From Doris montereyensis (lineage: Eukaryota > Mollusca > Gastropoda > Nudibranchia > Dorididae), in contig JAXRKP010000268.1 of the NCBI GenBank assembly GCA_037039925.1, positions 85,601 to 149,600 of the forward strand: a stretch of DNA of 64,000 nucleotides, written 5' to 3'. Each line of letters starts with the position of its first letter. Position 1 is the stretch's first letter. Positions 13,668-23,412 of the stretch are shown here, in pieces. The translations under genes and the position numbers were made by a program. The notes under the pieces are model-generated. The model made no database searches, had not been told where the DNA came from, and saw only the letters and a list, made by a program, of their open reading frames with translations.

Positions 13668-14010
13668 GGGGACTCGGTAGTCCAGAGGCAATGTGTCAGC
13701 CTCTTTAACCAAAAGGTAGTGGGTTTGAGCCCCGCCAACGGTTGAAAAATTGTCTCGATTTTTTCGAGTAAAATCTACCCCCTTTAGTCCGGGTAGGTGG
13801 ATCGACATCTAGTCCCATCGAAGACGGACGATAAAAAAGGAGGTCCCGTGTGCAGATCACAACATTCTGTGCACGTTACAGATCCCTTGGCTTTTTGTTT
13901 ACATGGCAATCCGGGCAAAATTCAAAAAAATAAAATGCAACCAAAAAACCCCAAAAAAACCCGAGATCACCTTATTTGTGGGTGTGGGTAAATCGAATGA
14001 AATGGAGAAA
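13668..14010 (+). repeat. SINE, family B, copy 2 (near full length)
   Basis: Starts GGGGACTCGGTAGTCCAGAG, with B-box-like GGGTTTGAGCCCC, then the family body (GTGCAGATCACAACATTCTG, AGATCCCTTGGCTTTTT) and a degenerate TGGGTAAATCGAATG tail. It lies between two copies of a LINE segment (13560-13667 and 14018-14160). Confidence 0.9.
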
Positions 14011-14664
14011 TAAAATTCTACGTTGTTGAAGAGTTGACCATTGGAGGTTGTCTATCATTTGTGTCACACTACTGCTTGTGCTTAGTTTAATCAATCACAT
14101 GTGACGGCTCGTGAACCATCCTAACTGCCTTAGCCTTATGTGTTATTAGTAATGGAGTTCCAGACTAAGCAGGCATATTATTCTAAGATATAGGTCTGAC
14201 GAGTGTGGTACAGTAAGTGTAACAGTAATAAAACATTTCGGACCTGGTGGTATTTGGGTAGGTGCTGATGTTCCTTCGTAGAATAGCGGTGGTGTTGTTT
14301 TTGTTTTGTTTTGTTATGCTGTTCATGGGATGCTTCCACGAAAAAAAAAATGTTTGTTGATGTTGACGTTGAGGCCAAGATATTTGACTGATTTTTTTAC
14401 GACTGTGAGGGTGGTTCCGTGTATTGGTTAGTCGTGAATTGTGGGCGATCTTTTGTTGTTTGTTGCCTGCAGAACTATCGCATTTTTTCTACATTGAAAT
14501 TCATGAGCTTCATGATTTTCTTCCGCTTTCGATGTTGTCAAACTCATGTTATCTTATACTTATAGTTGTAGAGTTGGCCGGCATCTGACGGATTTTGGAT
14601 GTGCGATTCTATTATAGAGGAGACAATCAGCTGCAAGCAGGAACTATTGACTTGCATATGACGT

Positions 14665-15187
14665 GACCACATGTGGAAGGTCATTGATAACAATAAGGAA
14701 CAACAGTGGCCCGATGACCGTTCCCTGGGGAATGGAAGGTCATTGATGTCAATAAGGAACAACAGTGGCCCGATGACCGTTCCCTGGGGAATGGAAGGTC
14801 ATTTGATGGCAATGAGGAACAACAGTGGCCCGATGGCCGTTCCCTGGGGAATGAAAGGTCATTGAGGAACAACAGTGACCCGATGACCGTTCCCTGGGGA
14901 ATGGAAGGTCATTGATGTCAATAAGGAACAACAGTGGCCCGATGGCCGTTCCCAGGGGAATGGAAGGTCATTGATGTCAATGAGGAACAACAGTGGCCCG
15001 ATGGCCGTTCCCTGGGGAATGAAAGGTCATTGATGGCAATGAGGAACAACAGTGACCCGATGACCGTTCCTGTGGAATGGAAGGTCATTGATGGCAATGA
15101 GGAACAACAGTGACCCGATGACCGTTCCCTGTGGAATGGAATGTCATTGATGTCAATAAGGAACAACAGTGGCCCGATGACTGTTCC
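14665..15187. repeat. 59-bp minisatellite derived from the RT 'VPQGT..GPLLF' coding segment, about 9 copies
   Basis: Unit AAGGTCATTGATGTCAATAA + GGAACAACAGTGGCCCGATG + ACCGTTCCCTGGGGAATGG. On the minus strand it encodes PQGTVIGPLLFLIDINDLPF, a conserved reverse-transcriptase palm segment, in shifting frames (59 is not a multiple of 3). It is bounded by unique LINE coding sequence on both sides. Confidence 0.92.
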
Positions 15188-15240
15188 CTGGGGAACTCTG
15201 GATGTTAGCTCTGTTGTGTTGGAGGTTTTGCCGTCGAGAA

Positions 15241-15598
15241 TAGGGGGACTCGATAGTCCAGAGGCAAGGTGTCGGCCTCTCAACCAGAAGGTAGTGGGTT
15301 CAAGCCCCGCCAACAGTTGACAAAAAAATGTCTCAGATTTTTTCTAGTAAATCTACCCCCTCCCCTCCCCCTGGTCCAGGTAGATGGAGCGCCACCTAGT
15401 CCCATCGGAGACAGACGATAAAAAGGAGGCCTCGTGTGCAGATCACAACACCATGTGCATGTTAAAGATCCCTTGGCCGTTCGCAGGGCAGTCCAGGCAA
15501 AAATAACCACAAAAATCCTACCAAAACCCCGAGATCACCTCAGTTGTGGATGTGGGTAATTCAAATCAAATCAAATCAAATCAAATCAAATAAAAAAT
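15241..15598 (+). repeat. SINE, family B, copy 3, with 10-bp target-site duplication
   Basis: Full family B copy from GGGGGACTCGATAGTCCAGA to the (TCAAA)n tail. Flanked by CCGTCGAGAA at 15231-15240 and again at 15599-15608. The duplication lies inside LINE coding sequence (IVLDG), which resumes on the other side. This shows family B moves by target-primed retroposition. Confidence 0.95.
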
Positions 15599-15684
15599 CC
15601 GTCGAGAACGATTTTTTTGTGTTTGGCCTTCCAAGAAGCTCAGGACCCATTTCAGCATATTCCCTCTTATACCGTATACCCTGC

Positions 15685-15790
15685 CCCCTCCCCATTTACA
15701 GAGATCTCAGGGGCAATGAAGAGGAAACAACAAGTGAGGAAAGCACTTTCACTGCAATAATGATAATGAGAGTAAGAATGTGACATAATA
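15685..15790 (+). repeat. Repeat family D fragment
   Basis: Contains GAGATCTCAGGGGCAATGAA and GAGGAAACAACAAG, the core of a short repeat seen at several other places in the window. Confidence 0.5.
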
Positions 15791-15890
15791 TAATGTTATT
15801 GCAACAGACAAATCATAACAAGGCATGAATGACATGAATGAATGGCGCAGTGTTTATTGCACAACTATCGTAGTATGTGTATGGGAATGT

Positions 15891-15896
<6 letters not shown>

Positions 15897-15927
<31 letters not shown>
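15897..15927. repeat. (AC)n microsatellite
   Basis: Short CA dinucleotide tract. Confidence 0.9.
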
Positions 15928-15929
<2 letters not shown>

Positions 15930-15959
15930 TGACATTATCGCCAGTCCTGCAATACAATT

Positions 15960-16144
15960 GAAGGGGTCATTTCAATAGACTTTGGCATTGTTGGCTTTGG
16001 GAATTTCAAGTTTCAAAGCGCTGTGAATGTGATGTATTTTGATCATATCATTTTCACTTTTTTTTTTAAAAGATCTAGGATTATCTCTGTCTCGCTTTTC
16101 CACGACAATGGACAAAGGCACACAATTGATGAACTGACCTCTTC
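15960..16144. mobile_element. MITE-like element M, copy 2 (internally deleted)
   Basis: Same termini as copy 1 (GAAGGGGTCATTTCAATAG ... GAACTGACCTCTTC), with about 70 bp missing near the left end. Retains GGCATTGTTGGCTTTGG and GTGAATGTGATGTATTTT. Confidence 0.75.
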
Positions 16145-16299
16145 AATTACTAACACCATGAACACCATTAAAAATAAAAACAACATTATAGGAAATGTAG
16201 TACATGTAACAGTGAAGAAGAATTTGTACCACAGTAAGCCGATCGTAATCGAAGAGTAACAACAAAAGTAGAGATAGAAATCAAAGGCCTATAATATAT

Positions 16300-16560
16300 T
16301 TCGTTTGTGTTTGTTTCATTGGGGTAAACCATGTCCACCATATACACTGATCTCAATGTGGATTGAGAGGAAACAGCAAGATGAAGTATACGTGAAAATG
16401 TTCAAAGGAAAGACGTAGAACTTACCAGCAGCACCAACCAACCACCCACAAGGCCTAAAGGGAGACAGACAGTTCAGGACAGGGAAACTTTCACTACAGG
16501 CTGCACGCTTAACTTGTTTAACTGTTGCTTTCACGGTCCTCTTGTTGCAGCCTGAAAATT
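16300..16560 (+). repeat. Repeat family D, copy
   Basis: Contains ACCATGTCCACCATATACAC, GATCTCAATGTGGATTGAGA, GGAAACAGCAAGATGAAG and, further right, AGAACTTACCAGCAGCACCA. The same order recurs at 19.6, 24.1, 31.3, 31.45 and 40.1 kb. Possibly a short retroposon; no promoter boxes identified. Confidence 0.65.
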
Positions 16561-16601
16561 TCTTTGTCTGCCCTGTCTTATTCCTTAAAAAAAAAAAGTT
16601 T

Positions 16602-16885
16602 CTTTCTGGCCATCATGGCCCATAGAGTCGGAGCTTATCTCAGTTTCTATAGCGTGAAATGGAACAGGTGATATTGATAATAAACACCTCCTGGACAGGA
16701 CGCTAGTCTGACGCAAGCTAGTGCTTGTGCCCCTTACATCTGGGTCGAGTGGGGAAAATGCGTGATAAATGTCTTTCCCCTAGGAACACAACGGCGGCGG
16801 GGCCAGCTTTGCTAGGATTCAAACCCGGAACCTCATGATCCTACAGGCCGGCAGTCTACCCACTCGGCCATCGACGCCACATCGT
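16602..16885 (-). repeat. tRNA-derived SINE, family A, copy 5
   Basis: Minus-oriented, from GGCCATCATGGCCCATAGAG to CCACTCGGCCATCGACGCCA, near full length. Confidence 0.9.
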
Positions 16886-16945
16886 CTTCCTGTAGTGTAA
16901 GGCCGTTGATTTCCATCCTTTGTTTTCCTCCATTTACAAGGAATA

Positions 16946-17302
16946 CAGGGGACTCGATGGTCCAGAGGCAAGGTGTCATCCTCTCAATTTCAACCAAAAG
17001 GCTGTAAAGTAGTGAAAGTTCGTGGCCGACAAGTTAAAACATTTTTCTAAAGCTTTTTTCAAGTAAAATCTTCCCCTACCCCCTTGGTCCGGGAGATGAT
17101 GGATCCGCATTCCGTCCCATCAGAGACAGACGACAGAAAGGAGATCTCGTGTGTGCAGATTGCCACTGCCACAATCTGTGCACGTTAAAAACCCCTTGGC
17201 TGTTCACAGGACAGTACGAGGAAAATTAAAAACTCTACCCAAAAAACCCCAATCGAATTCACCTTAGCTGTGGATGGGCATGAAATCAAATCAAATCAAA
17301 TC
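16946..17302 (+). repeat. SINE, family B, copy 4
   Basis: From GGGGACTCGATGGTCCAGAG to the AAATCAAATCAAATCAAATC tail; full length but diverged. Confidence 0.9.
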
Positions 17303-17519
17303 CTAAAAAAAGCCTTCAAGCATGTCGTCATATTTAATAATACATAAATAAAATAGAAAGCAGTGATAAATGTTATGTTTCATTGGGGCAGAAGAGTCCA
17401 AGTAAAAGGCAAAAACATGAACATTTATTATTAATATACACATAATCTAGTAGTTGCTGGATAAACGCACGCTTCATACAAGCACACTCTGCATAAATAC
17501 ACGCCTACACCTGCTGGCT

Positions 17520-17900
17520 GAATTTTTACTATATCATAATATAACGGGCATATTATTACACCCCGAGTAGTACCAAATACGATTATTAGATCGGTTTAGT
17601 ATTCAATTCTGATTCTGAGGTTATGCAAGTAGGCATGTAATAAGTAGCATTCCAACTTTTTAAATTTCCCGGTATAACCTGTTCAATACAGCGGGCTAGC
17701 TTAATGAAAATGATGCTCACACTCACAAAGACGGGGAAACAATGAAGTTTACATTTCATTCAACGTCACTTTTGGTAGAACATTTTCTCAAACAAAAACG
17801 ATCTGGGAATGATTTAAAGCCTATATATGCAAAATATGATTACTCTCAGTGGCCTATCAACAGAGCCTTTGGCAAACAAAGATCGACCAACTCATAATCA
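17520..17900. repeat. Interspersed repeat family E, copy 2 (inverted)
   Basis: Contains ACCCCGAGTAGTACCAAATA and CGATTATTAGATCGGTTTAG, the reverse complement of the block at 33880-33940 (CCGATCTAATAATCGTACTT). Confidence 0.6.
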
Positions 17901-18420
17901 TATATATATGGATAACAGTTTGTAAAGCCACAATCGATACGCATAAAGGCACGCTTTGTCTCTGAATGGAACTTCATACTTATCTATGATTGGTCTCAGA
18001 CCGCGTCTTTTGTCGTACAGTCTTAGTGATGTTTTTGTCAGATACGAAAACAGATAACACACTGTAGAGAGCAATACCATTATTACCAGGACGAAAGAGT
18101 CATTATCATGACTAGCTTCTACGCTTCTAGCTATCCGAGCACCACCAGGACAAAGGTATCAGACAGTCTGCAATGTCATGTCTAGCCTACATTCTCTATC
18201 CCGCTCGCTATGAGTGGTTGTGATTTCCCTACGATTACGATGATTAAAGACTTAATTCCCATAAATACACGATATGCATAAAAGCACGCTTTTTTTCCGG
18301 CGCCCAAAGGGCATGCATTTAACCAGCGACTACTATATAAGTCACAAACAGACATGATGTCATTGGAATTGGAATGTTGTGAAACTCTATTTATGATGTG
18401 ACCTGGCATATGATGATTGC
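17900..18420. other. Diverged repeat with recurrent GCATAAAGGCACGCTTT motif
   Basis: Two versions of the motif (about 17940 and 18277), plus related strings at 17465-17510, 22285 and 43675. No coding signal. Likely fragments of an unassigned repeat. Confidence 0.35.
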
Positions 18421-18559
18421 TATTTCTTCTTCTCCTACAACTTCTTCTCCCTTTCTCATTTTCTCCTTATTCTTTCTTCTCCGCTATTTCTTGTTCTCTT
18501 TTACTTATTTACTCTTTTGTTCTTGTATTTTATAATTTTAAATCCGTGTCACACTCTTA

Positions 18560-19367
<808 letters not shown>

Positions 19368-19604
19368 TAACTACAACACGCTGAGTGCACATACACAAAC
19401 TGAATAAATGATGTATTTCAATGAAATGGAGGGCAAAGTTGAGACTGCTTGCTAAAGTAAAGGATACAATTCAATATTCCTGTCATAATAAATTCAATAA
19501 TCATAAGACTTCTTGTGAGACGGACATTTTTTAAAGCTTATATTTTAGTCAACTTTAAAACTGTCAAATCATCAAAGACAGGAATGGAATAAAGCAACAA
19601 GCTT

Positions 19605-19775
19605 GGAGTTTGTTTATTTAATTTTACCCTGTCCATCATATCCGATGATCTCAGGGTGAATTAAGAGATGACGGCAAGATGAAAGAAAAATAATAAGAGT
19701 AAGAGGGGAAAGGAAAGAAGTAGAAATAACCTTCGCCAAACACCCACAAAGCAACAAAAGGCAAAGCACAATTAA
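19605..19775 (+). repeat. Repeat family D, copy
   Basis: TTTTACCCTGTCCATCATAT, GATGATCTCAGGGTGAATTA, GAGATGACGGCAAGATGAAA, in the family order. Confidence 0.65.
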
Positions 19776-19839
19776 GCACAAATAAGAAATACACATGCAG
19801 AAATTATATACTTGTACCACTAAAAATAAATTCAAGCAG

Positions 19840-20100
19840 ATGATCTGAATCACAATTACATGAATTAAAATAAATGACCTGAATCACAATTACATGAATT
19901 AAAATAAATGATCTGAATCACAATTACATGAATTAAAATAAATGACCTGAATCACAATTACATGAATTAAAATAAATGACCTGAATCACAATTACATAAA
20001 TTAAAGTAAAGGATCTGATTCACAATTAAATGAATTAAAGTAAAGGATCTGAATCACAATTAAATTAATTAAAATGAATGATCTGAATCACAATTGAGTG
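19840..20100. repeat. 34-bp minisatellite, about 7 copies
   Basis: Unit CTGAATCACAATTACATGAA + TTAAAATAAATGAC, tandem, with later units diverged. Confidence 0.92.
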
Positions 20101-20539
20101 AAATTAAAATTTCTTACAATCGATAACATTGACAAAAGTGAGAGAAAACAGATCATCGTCATATAAAAATCTCCAGTTACAAGTGCAACAAAGCATAAAA
20201 TTGTGGGATAGGAAATTAATATTTCCAGTTTCCAACCTCAGCAGTTCATGATATGAGATCACTGGCTTTGTGGAGGGGGAGGATTCATATCAACAGATCA
20301 TAATCGACGTGTAGTGGTAATATATACCATTTTTTTAAATAGCAGCCTTTTTAAATCAATTAAAAACGATCAACACAATATTCACATAAAGAAATAATCG
20401 TTGAATAAACAAGGCATTAAGTTATAGAGGCTGAAATGATCTCATGAATCATTATCAACATAACTTTAAAAAAACATAAACACTCATAATTAACATGGAA
20501 TCTTGACTCAGTTTAACAGACAAAAAACTCGAGAAATTT

Positions 20540-20765
20540 TTAAAGACAAGCTGTGAGGTAAGGGGCATGTCAGAAGTTAATGTAATGACACAAGATAATA
20601 TGAAAGCCCCATAGAAACAAAGACGAGACAAACACAAGGAATAGACAGAAAAAAATCCAGGGCCATCATGGGGGATCGAACCCCGACCTCCGTCGGCACC
20701 CATCGCCTCGCCATGAAAAGAAAGCGTGCTACCAATCGAGCTAACTACGCTCCCTAAAAAAGGAG
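20540..20765 (-). repeat. tRNA-derived SINE, family C, copy 1
   Basis: On the minus strand it starts GGGAGCGTAGTTAGCTCGAT, with A-box-like TAGCTCGATTGG and B-box GGTTCGATCCC, then the body CTGTCTATTCCTTGTGTTTG and GGGGCTTTCATATTATC. It has a different tRNA head from families A and B. Confidence 0.85.
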
Positions 20766-21119
20766 TTTCATTTGCAAGGTCTTTCGCACGAATCCAGTCA
20801 TGACTAGCAGTCATTTTCACTGACAGTTCGTTCCCTCAGTAGCCTCGACTACAATTTTCTCTAGATCTAAACCTAGTATTATTTCATGGCGATTTCCTTG
20901 GATACTTTCAAAGTAACACGTTTCAAAATACATAAAGCAAAACTCTGTCTGAAACTCACTGTCTCAAAGAAAACAGAAACTGTACACAACTTTCAAATCA
21001 CATCTTAAAACAGAACTATTCAGGCAGGAATATTATAAACGTTTTATCGTGTGTATACAACTGTATGGTTTCTGTCAAGCGCCTTATAGCATGCCAAATG
21101 GATTAGGTGCGGTATACAA
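20766..21119. other. Spacer, nothing recognised
   Basis: The end (about 21000-21115) reads CAGAACTATTCAGGCAGGAA and GTCAAGCGCCTTATAGCATG, which runs into the (ATT)n tract. It resembles the 3' end of a retroelement followed by its expanded tail, but I could not name it. Confidence 0.35.
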
Positions 21120-21162
21120 TTGACTTATTATAATTATTATTATTATAATTATTATTATTACA

Positions 21163-21243
<81 letters not shown>

Positions 21244-21273
21244 ATTATTATTATTACAATTATTATTATTACA

Positions 21274-21365
<92 letters not shown>

Positions 21366-21400
21366 CATTATTATTATTATTTTTATTATTATTATCATCA

Positions 21401-21467
<67 letters not shown>
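21120..21467. repeat. (ATT)n trinucleotide repeat, about 350 bp
   Basis: ATT repeat with scattered ACA and ATC variants. Confidence 0.98.
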
Positions 21468-22941
21468 ACTGTATCTCTTTCTCTACATTGCCCCATATCT
21501 ACGATTGAAAAATTCCAATGAAGTCGTGAATGGCTTTAACTACATGTGTGAACAAAAATAAAGTTTCACTGAAACAAGGTAACCAAGTATGTCAAGTGAG
21601 GTATGTTCAGTAAAAATTCAAGCAATTCTCTTACAACATTGAAAACAATCAAATTTTCACTTAAAGTTTAAAGTCATAAGAATTTTTTTTTAAAAGTCGG
21701 CTACTAGAGAACACATGAAGGTACAATATGCATTCGCCGAATACACATTTGTCGATCTCCATACAAAAGACAACGCCTGAACTTAATTTCTTTATTTTCC
21801 TTACATTGTTTTTCGCATTTTTGAACCCTTTGTCTGTTGCTCAAGCAGGGCAAAGCAATTTTTTCCCTGTCTCAGTAGTCAAAAAGAAAAAAAAAGCTGT
21901 CATCCAGCAACTAAAAATAGCCCCTGCTGTGTTGCCCACGAGGCAGGTTACATAATAATTACTTCACGTCCCTACTATAGTATTTGTACAATTAGTGGCC
22001 CACGTAGTGTCATGCGTTCTCATCTCATCACATCAATCTCTTCACAACTTGCATTACTAATCTATTATTCACAGTGCGTTGTCCATTGTTCTTCTTGAGT
22101 TCTTGTAATCATTCTTTGGCTTTATATTTCTCGTCTGGAAGTGTCCTCACCTCCAAGCTATAACGAGGTCATTAAGTACTCTGTAAGGGTAGGAAATACT
22201 TGTTGACTTCATCGCCGCCGGTGAAACTGTCTAAATGCGTAAGTCCATGATATATATATATAGGATATGAGATTTGTCCTTAAAATAAACAAACGCATGC
22301 TTTTTTTTTTGTGCCCTTATAAACATCGGAGGCCTTGAACCAATAGAAAACCTCATTCTATGCACATGATCTAAATAAAAATTTGCATGTTTTATTCCAA
22401 AAAACTATTCGCAGCCCTATTTTTAAAATAATTTATGAAAATTCTCCTGAAAGTTACGTCACATGGGCTTACTTATGGAAAATACATAAAATACACACAA
22501 AAAATGTAATCCAATACCTTCCTTAAACCAATGATAAAAAAAAAAGTATAGCTCAGCTAGAGGAGTGATATTCTTATCTTCAGAAACCTTATTACTCATG
22601 AAAACATTTGTTAAAATACTTTATGTTATTCTAAAGCGGACATCACATTTGTTAAAATACTATACGTTATTCTTAAACAGACATCCAAGTAGTGTATTAC
22701 TACCCTAAATTGTTTTGGACTACGATCTGTTTCCGTTAAAAAAAACAAAACAACAAAACAATGGGACTTTCATGAAAGGACGGACCACTTTGAAGTGTCT
22801 GATATTATGCAGGCTAAAAATAAATCGTGAAATAAATGGCTAACAAGGGCCTATTCTGTTCTTCCTCTTTTTCTTCTTCTTCTTCTCTTATTTTTCTCCT
22901 CCCCCTTTTGCTTTTTCTTCAACTTCATTCAAACAACAATT
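21468..22941. other. Gene-free region, no recognised element
   Basis: About 1.5 kb of AT-rich sequence. There is a short (TA)n near 22250-22262, a duplicated ACATTTGTTAAAATACT at about 22603 and 22648, and a TTC-rich tract at 22860-22925. No open frame with a recognisable domain. Confidence 0.4.
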
Positions 22942-23192
22942 GAAGGGGTCATTTCAATAGTGTATCTAAGTCACAATTACATCATTTAGAGAAAAATGCC
23001 AAAAACTATGGACTTTGGCACTGTTGCCTTTGGGAAATCTAACTTTCAAATGGCTGTAAACGTGATGTGTTTTCATCATATCATTTTCACACTTTTCAGG
23101 AAGCATGATTTCCTTTTATTTCCTAGGATTATCTCTTTGTCTCATTTTCCCACTAAAATGCACATAGGTACACTATTGAAATGACCCCCTTC
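22942..23192. mobile_element. MITE-like element M, copy 3, just downstream of LMF1
   Basis: Best-preserved termini: GAAGGGGTCATTTCAATAGT and ACACTATTGAAATGACCCCC then TTC. Length 251 bp. It lies 54 bp beyond the LMF1 stop codon, so it is probably within the LMF1 3' UTR or its 3' flank. Confidence 0.85.
23115..23120 (-). promoter_or_regulatory. Candidate LMF1 polyadenylation signal (AATAAA) inside MITE copy 3
   Basis: The minus strand reads AATAAA about 130 bp downstream of the LMF1 stop. It lies inside the MITE-like element. Whether it is used cannot be seen from sequence. Confidence 0.35.
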
Positions 23193-23246
23193 GCTGGACA
23201 AACTCAGCTAATGAGTGTGAAGGTCAGCAACCAAGGCACAGAAGAT

Positions 23247-23412
23247 TCAAGGCATCTTCCAACCCATCTGTTGGAAAATCGGTTTCAGCGAGTCTAAAGA
23301 CACGACTGGCAGGTACGACCCGACCCTTTTCCGTCTCCACCAGGCGCCTGACACCGTCTGGACCGTATTCAATCTGGTAAACCAGTAGCGGTAGTGCTCA
23401 GCCCTGACAAAT
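23247..23412 (-). CDS. LMF1: LMF1 last coding exon with stop
   Basis: Acceptor CGTTTCAG. Clean: FVRAEHYRYWFTRLNTV, WWRRKRVGSYLPVVSL, PIFQQMGWKMP, stop at 23247-23249. 166 bp = 1 + 55 codons including the stop. Confidence 0.93.

Larger units (their letters stand above)
12724..15665 (-). mobile_element. jockey/CR1-like non-LTR retrotransposon ORF2 fragment with two internal minisatellites and two SINE insertions
   Basis: Read on the minus strand from 15665 down. LKWVLSFLEGQTQKIVLDG is split by a SINE at 15241-15598. Next is KTSNTTELTSRVPQG and VIGPLLFLIDIND at the start of a 59-bp array (15185-14665). NDLPHVVTSYA and ADCLLYNRI follow (about 14680-14600, the FADD-like motif), then NAIVLQATNNKRSP (about 14470-14430), ILEYACLVWNS (about 14195-14165) and SSVTQMIDNLQWSTLQQRR (about 14075-14018). 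A second SINE and a 47-bp array come next, then LTDQLVKVGGES and finally FFPSAIRLWNKLPEF (about 12770-12730). The order matches an RT palm domain through to the usual C-terminal end of jockey/CR1-type proteins. Frameshifts and the arrays make it non-functional. Confidence 0.8.
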
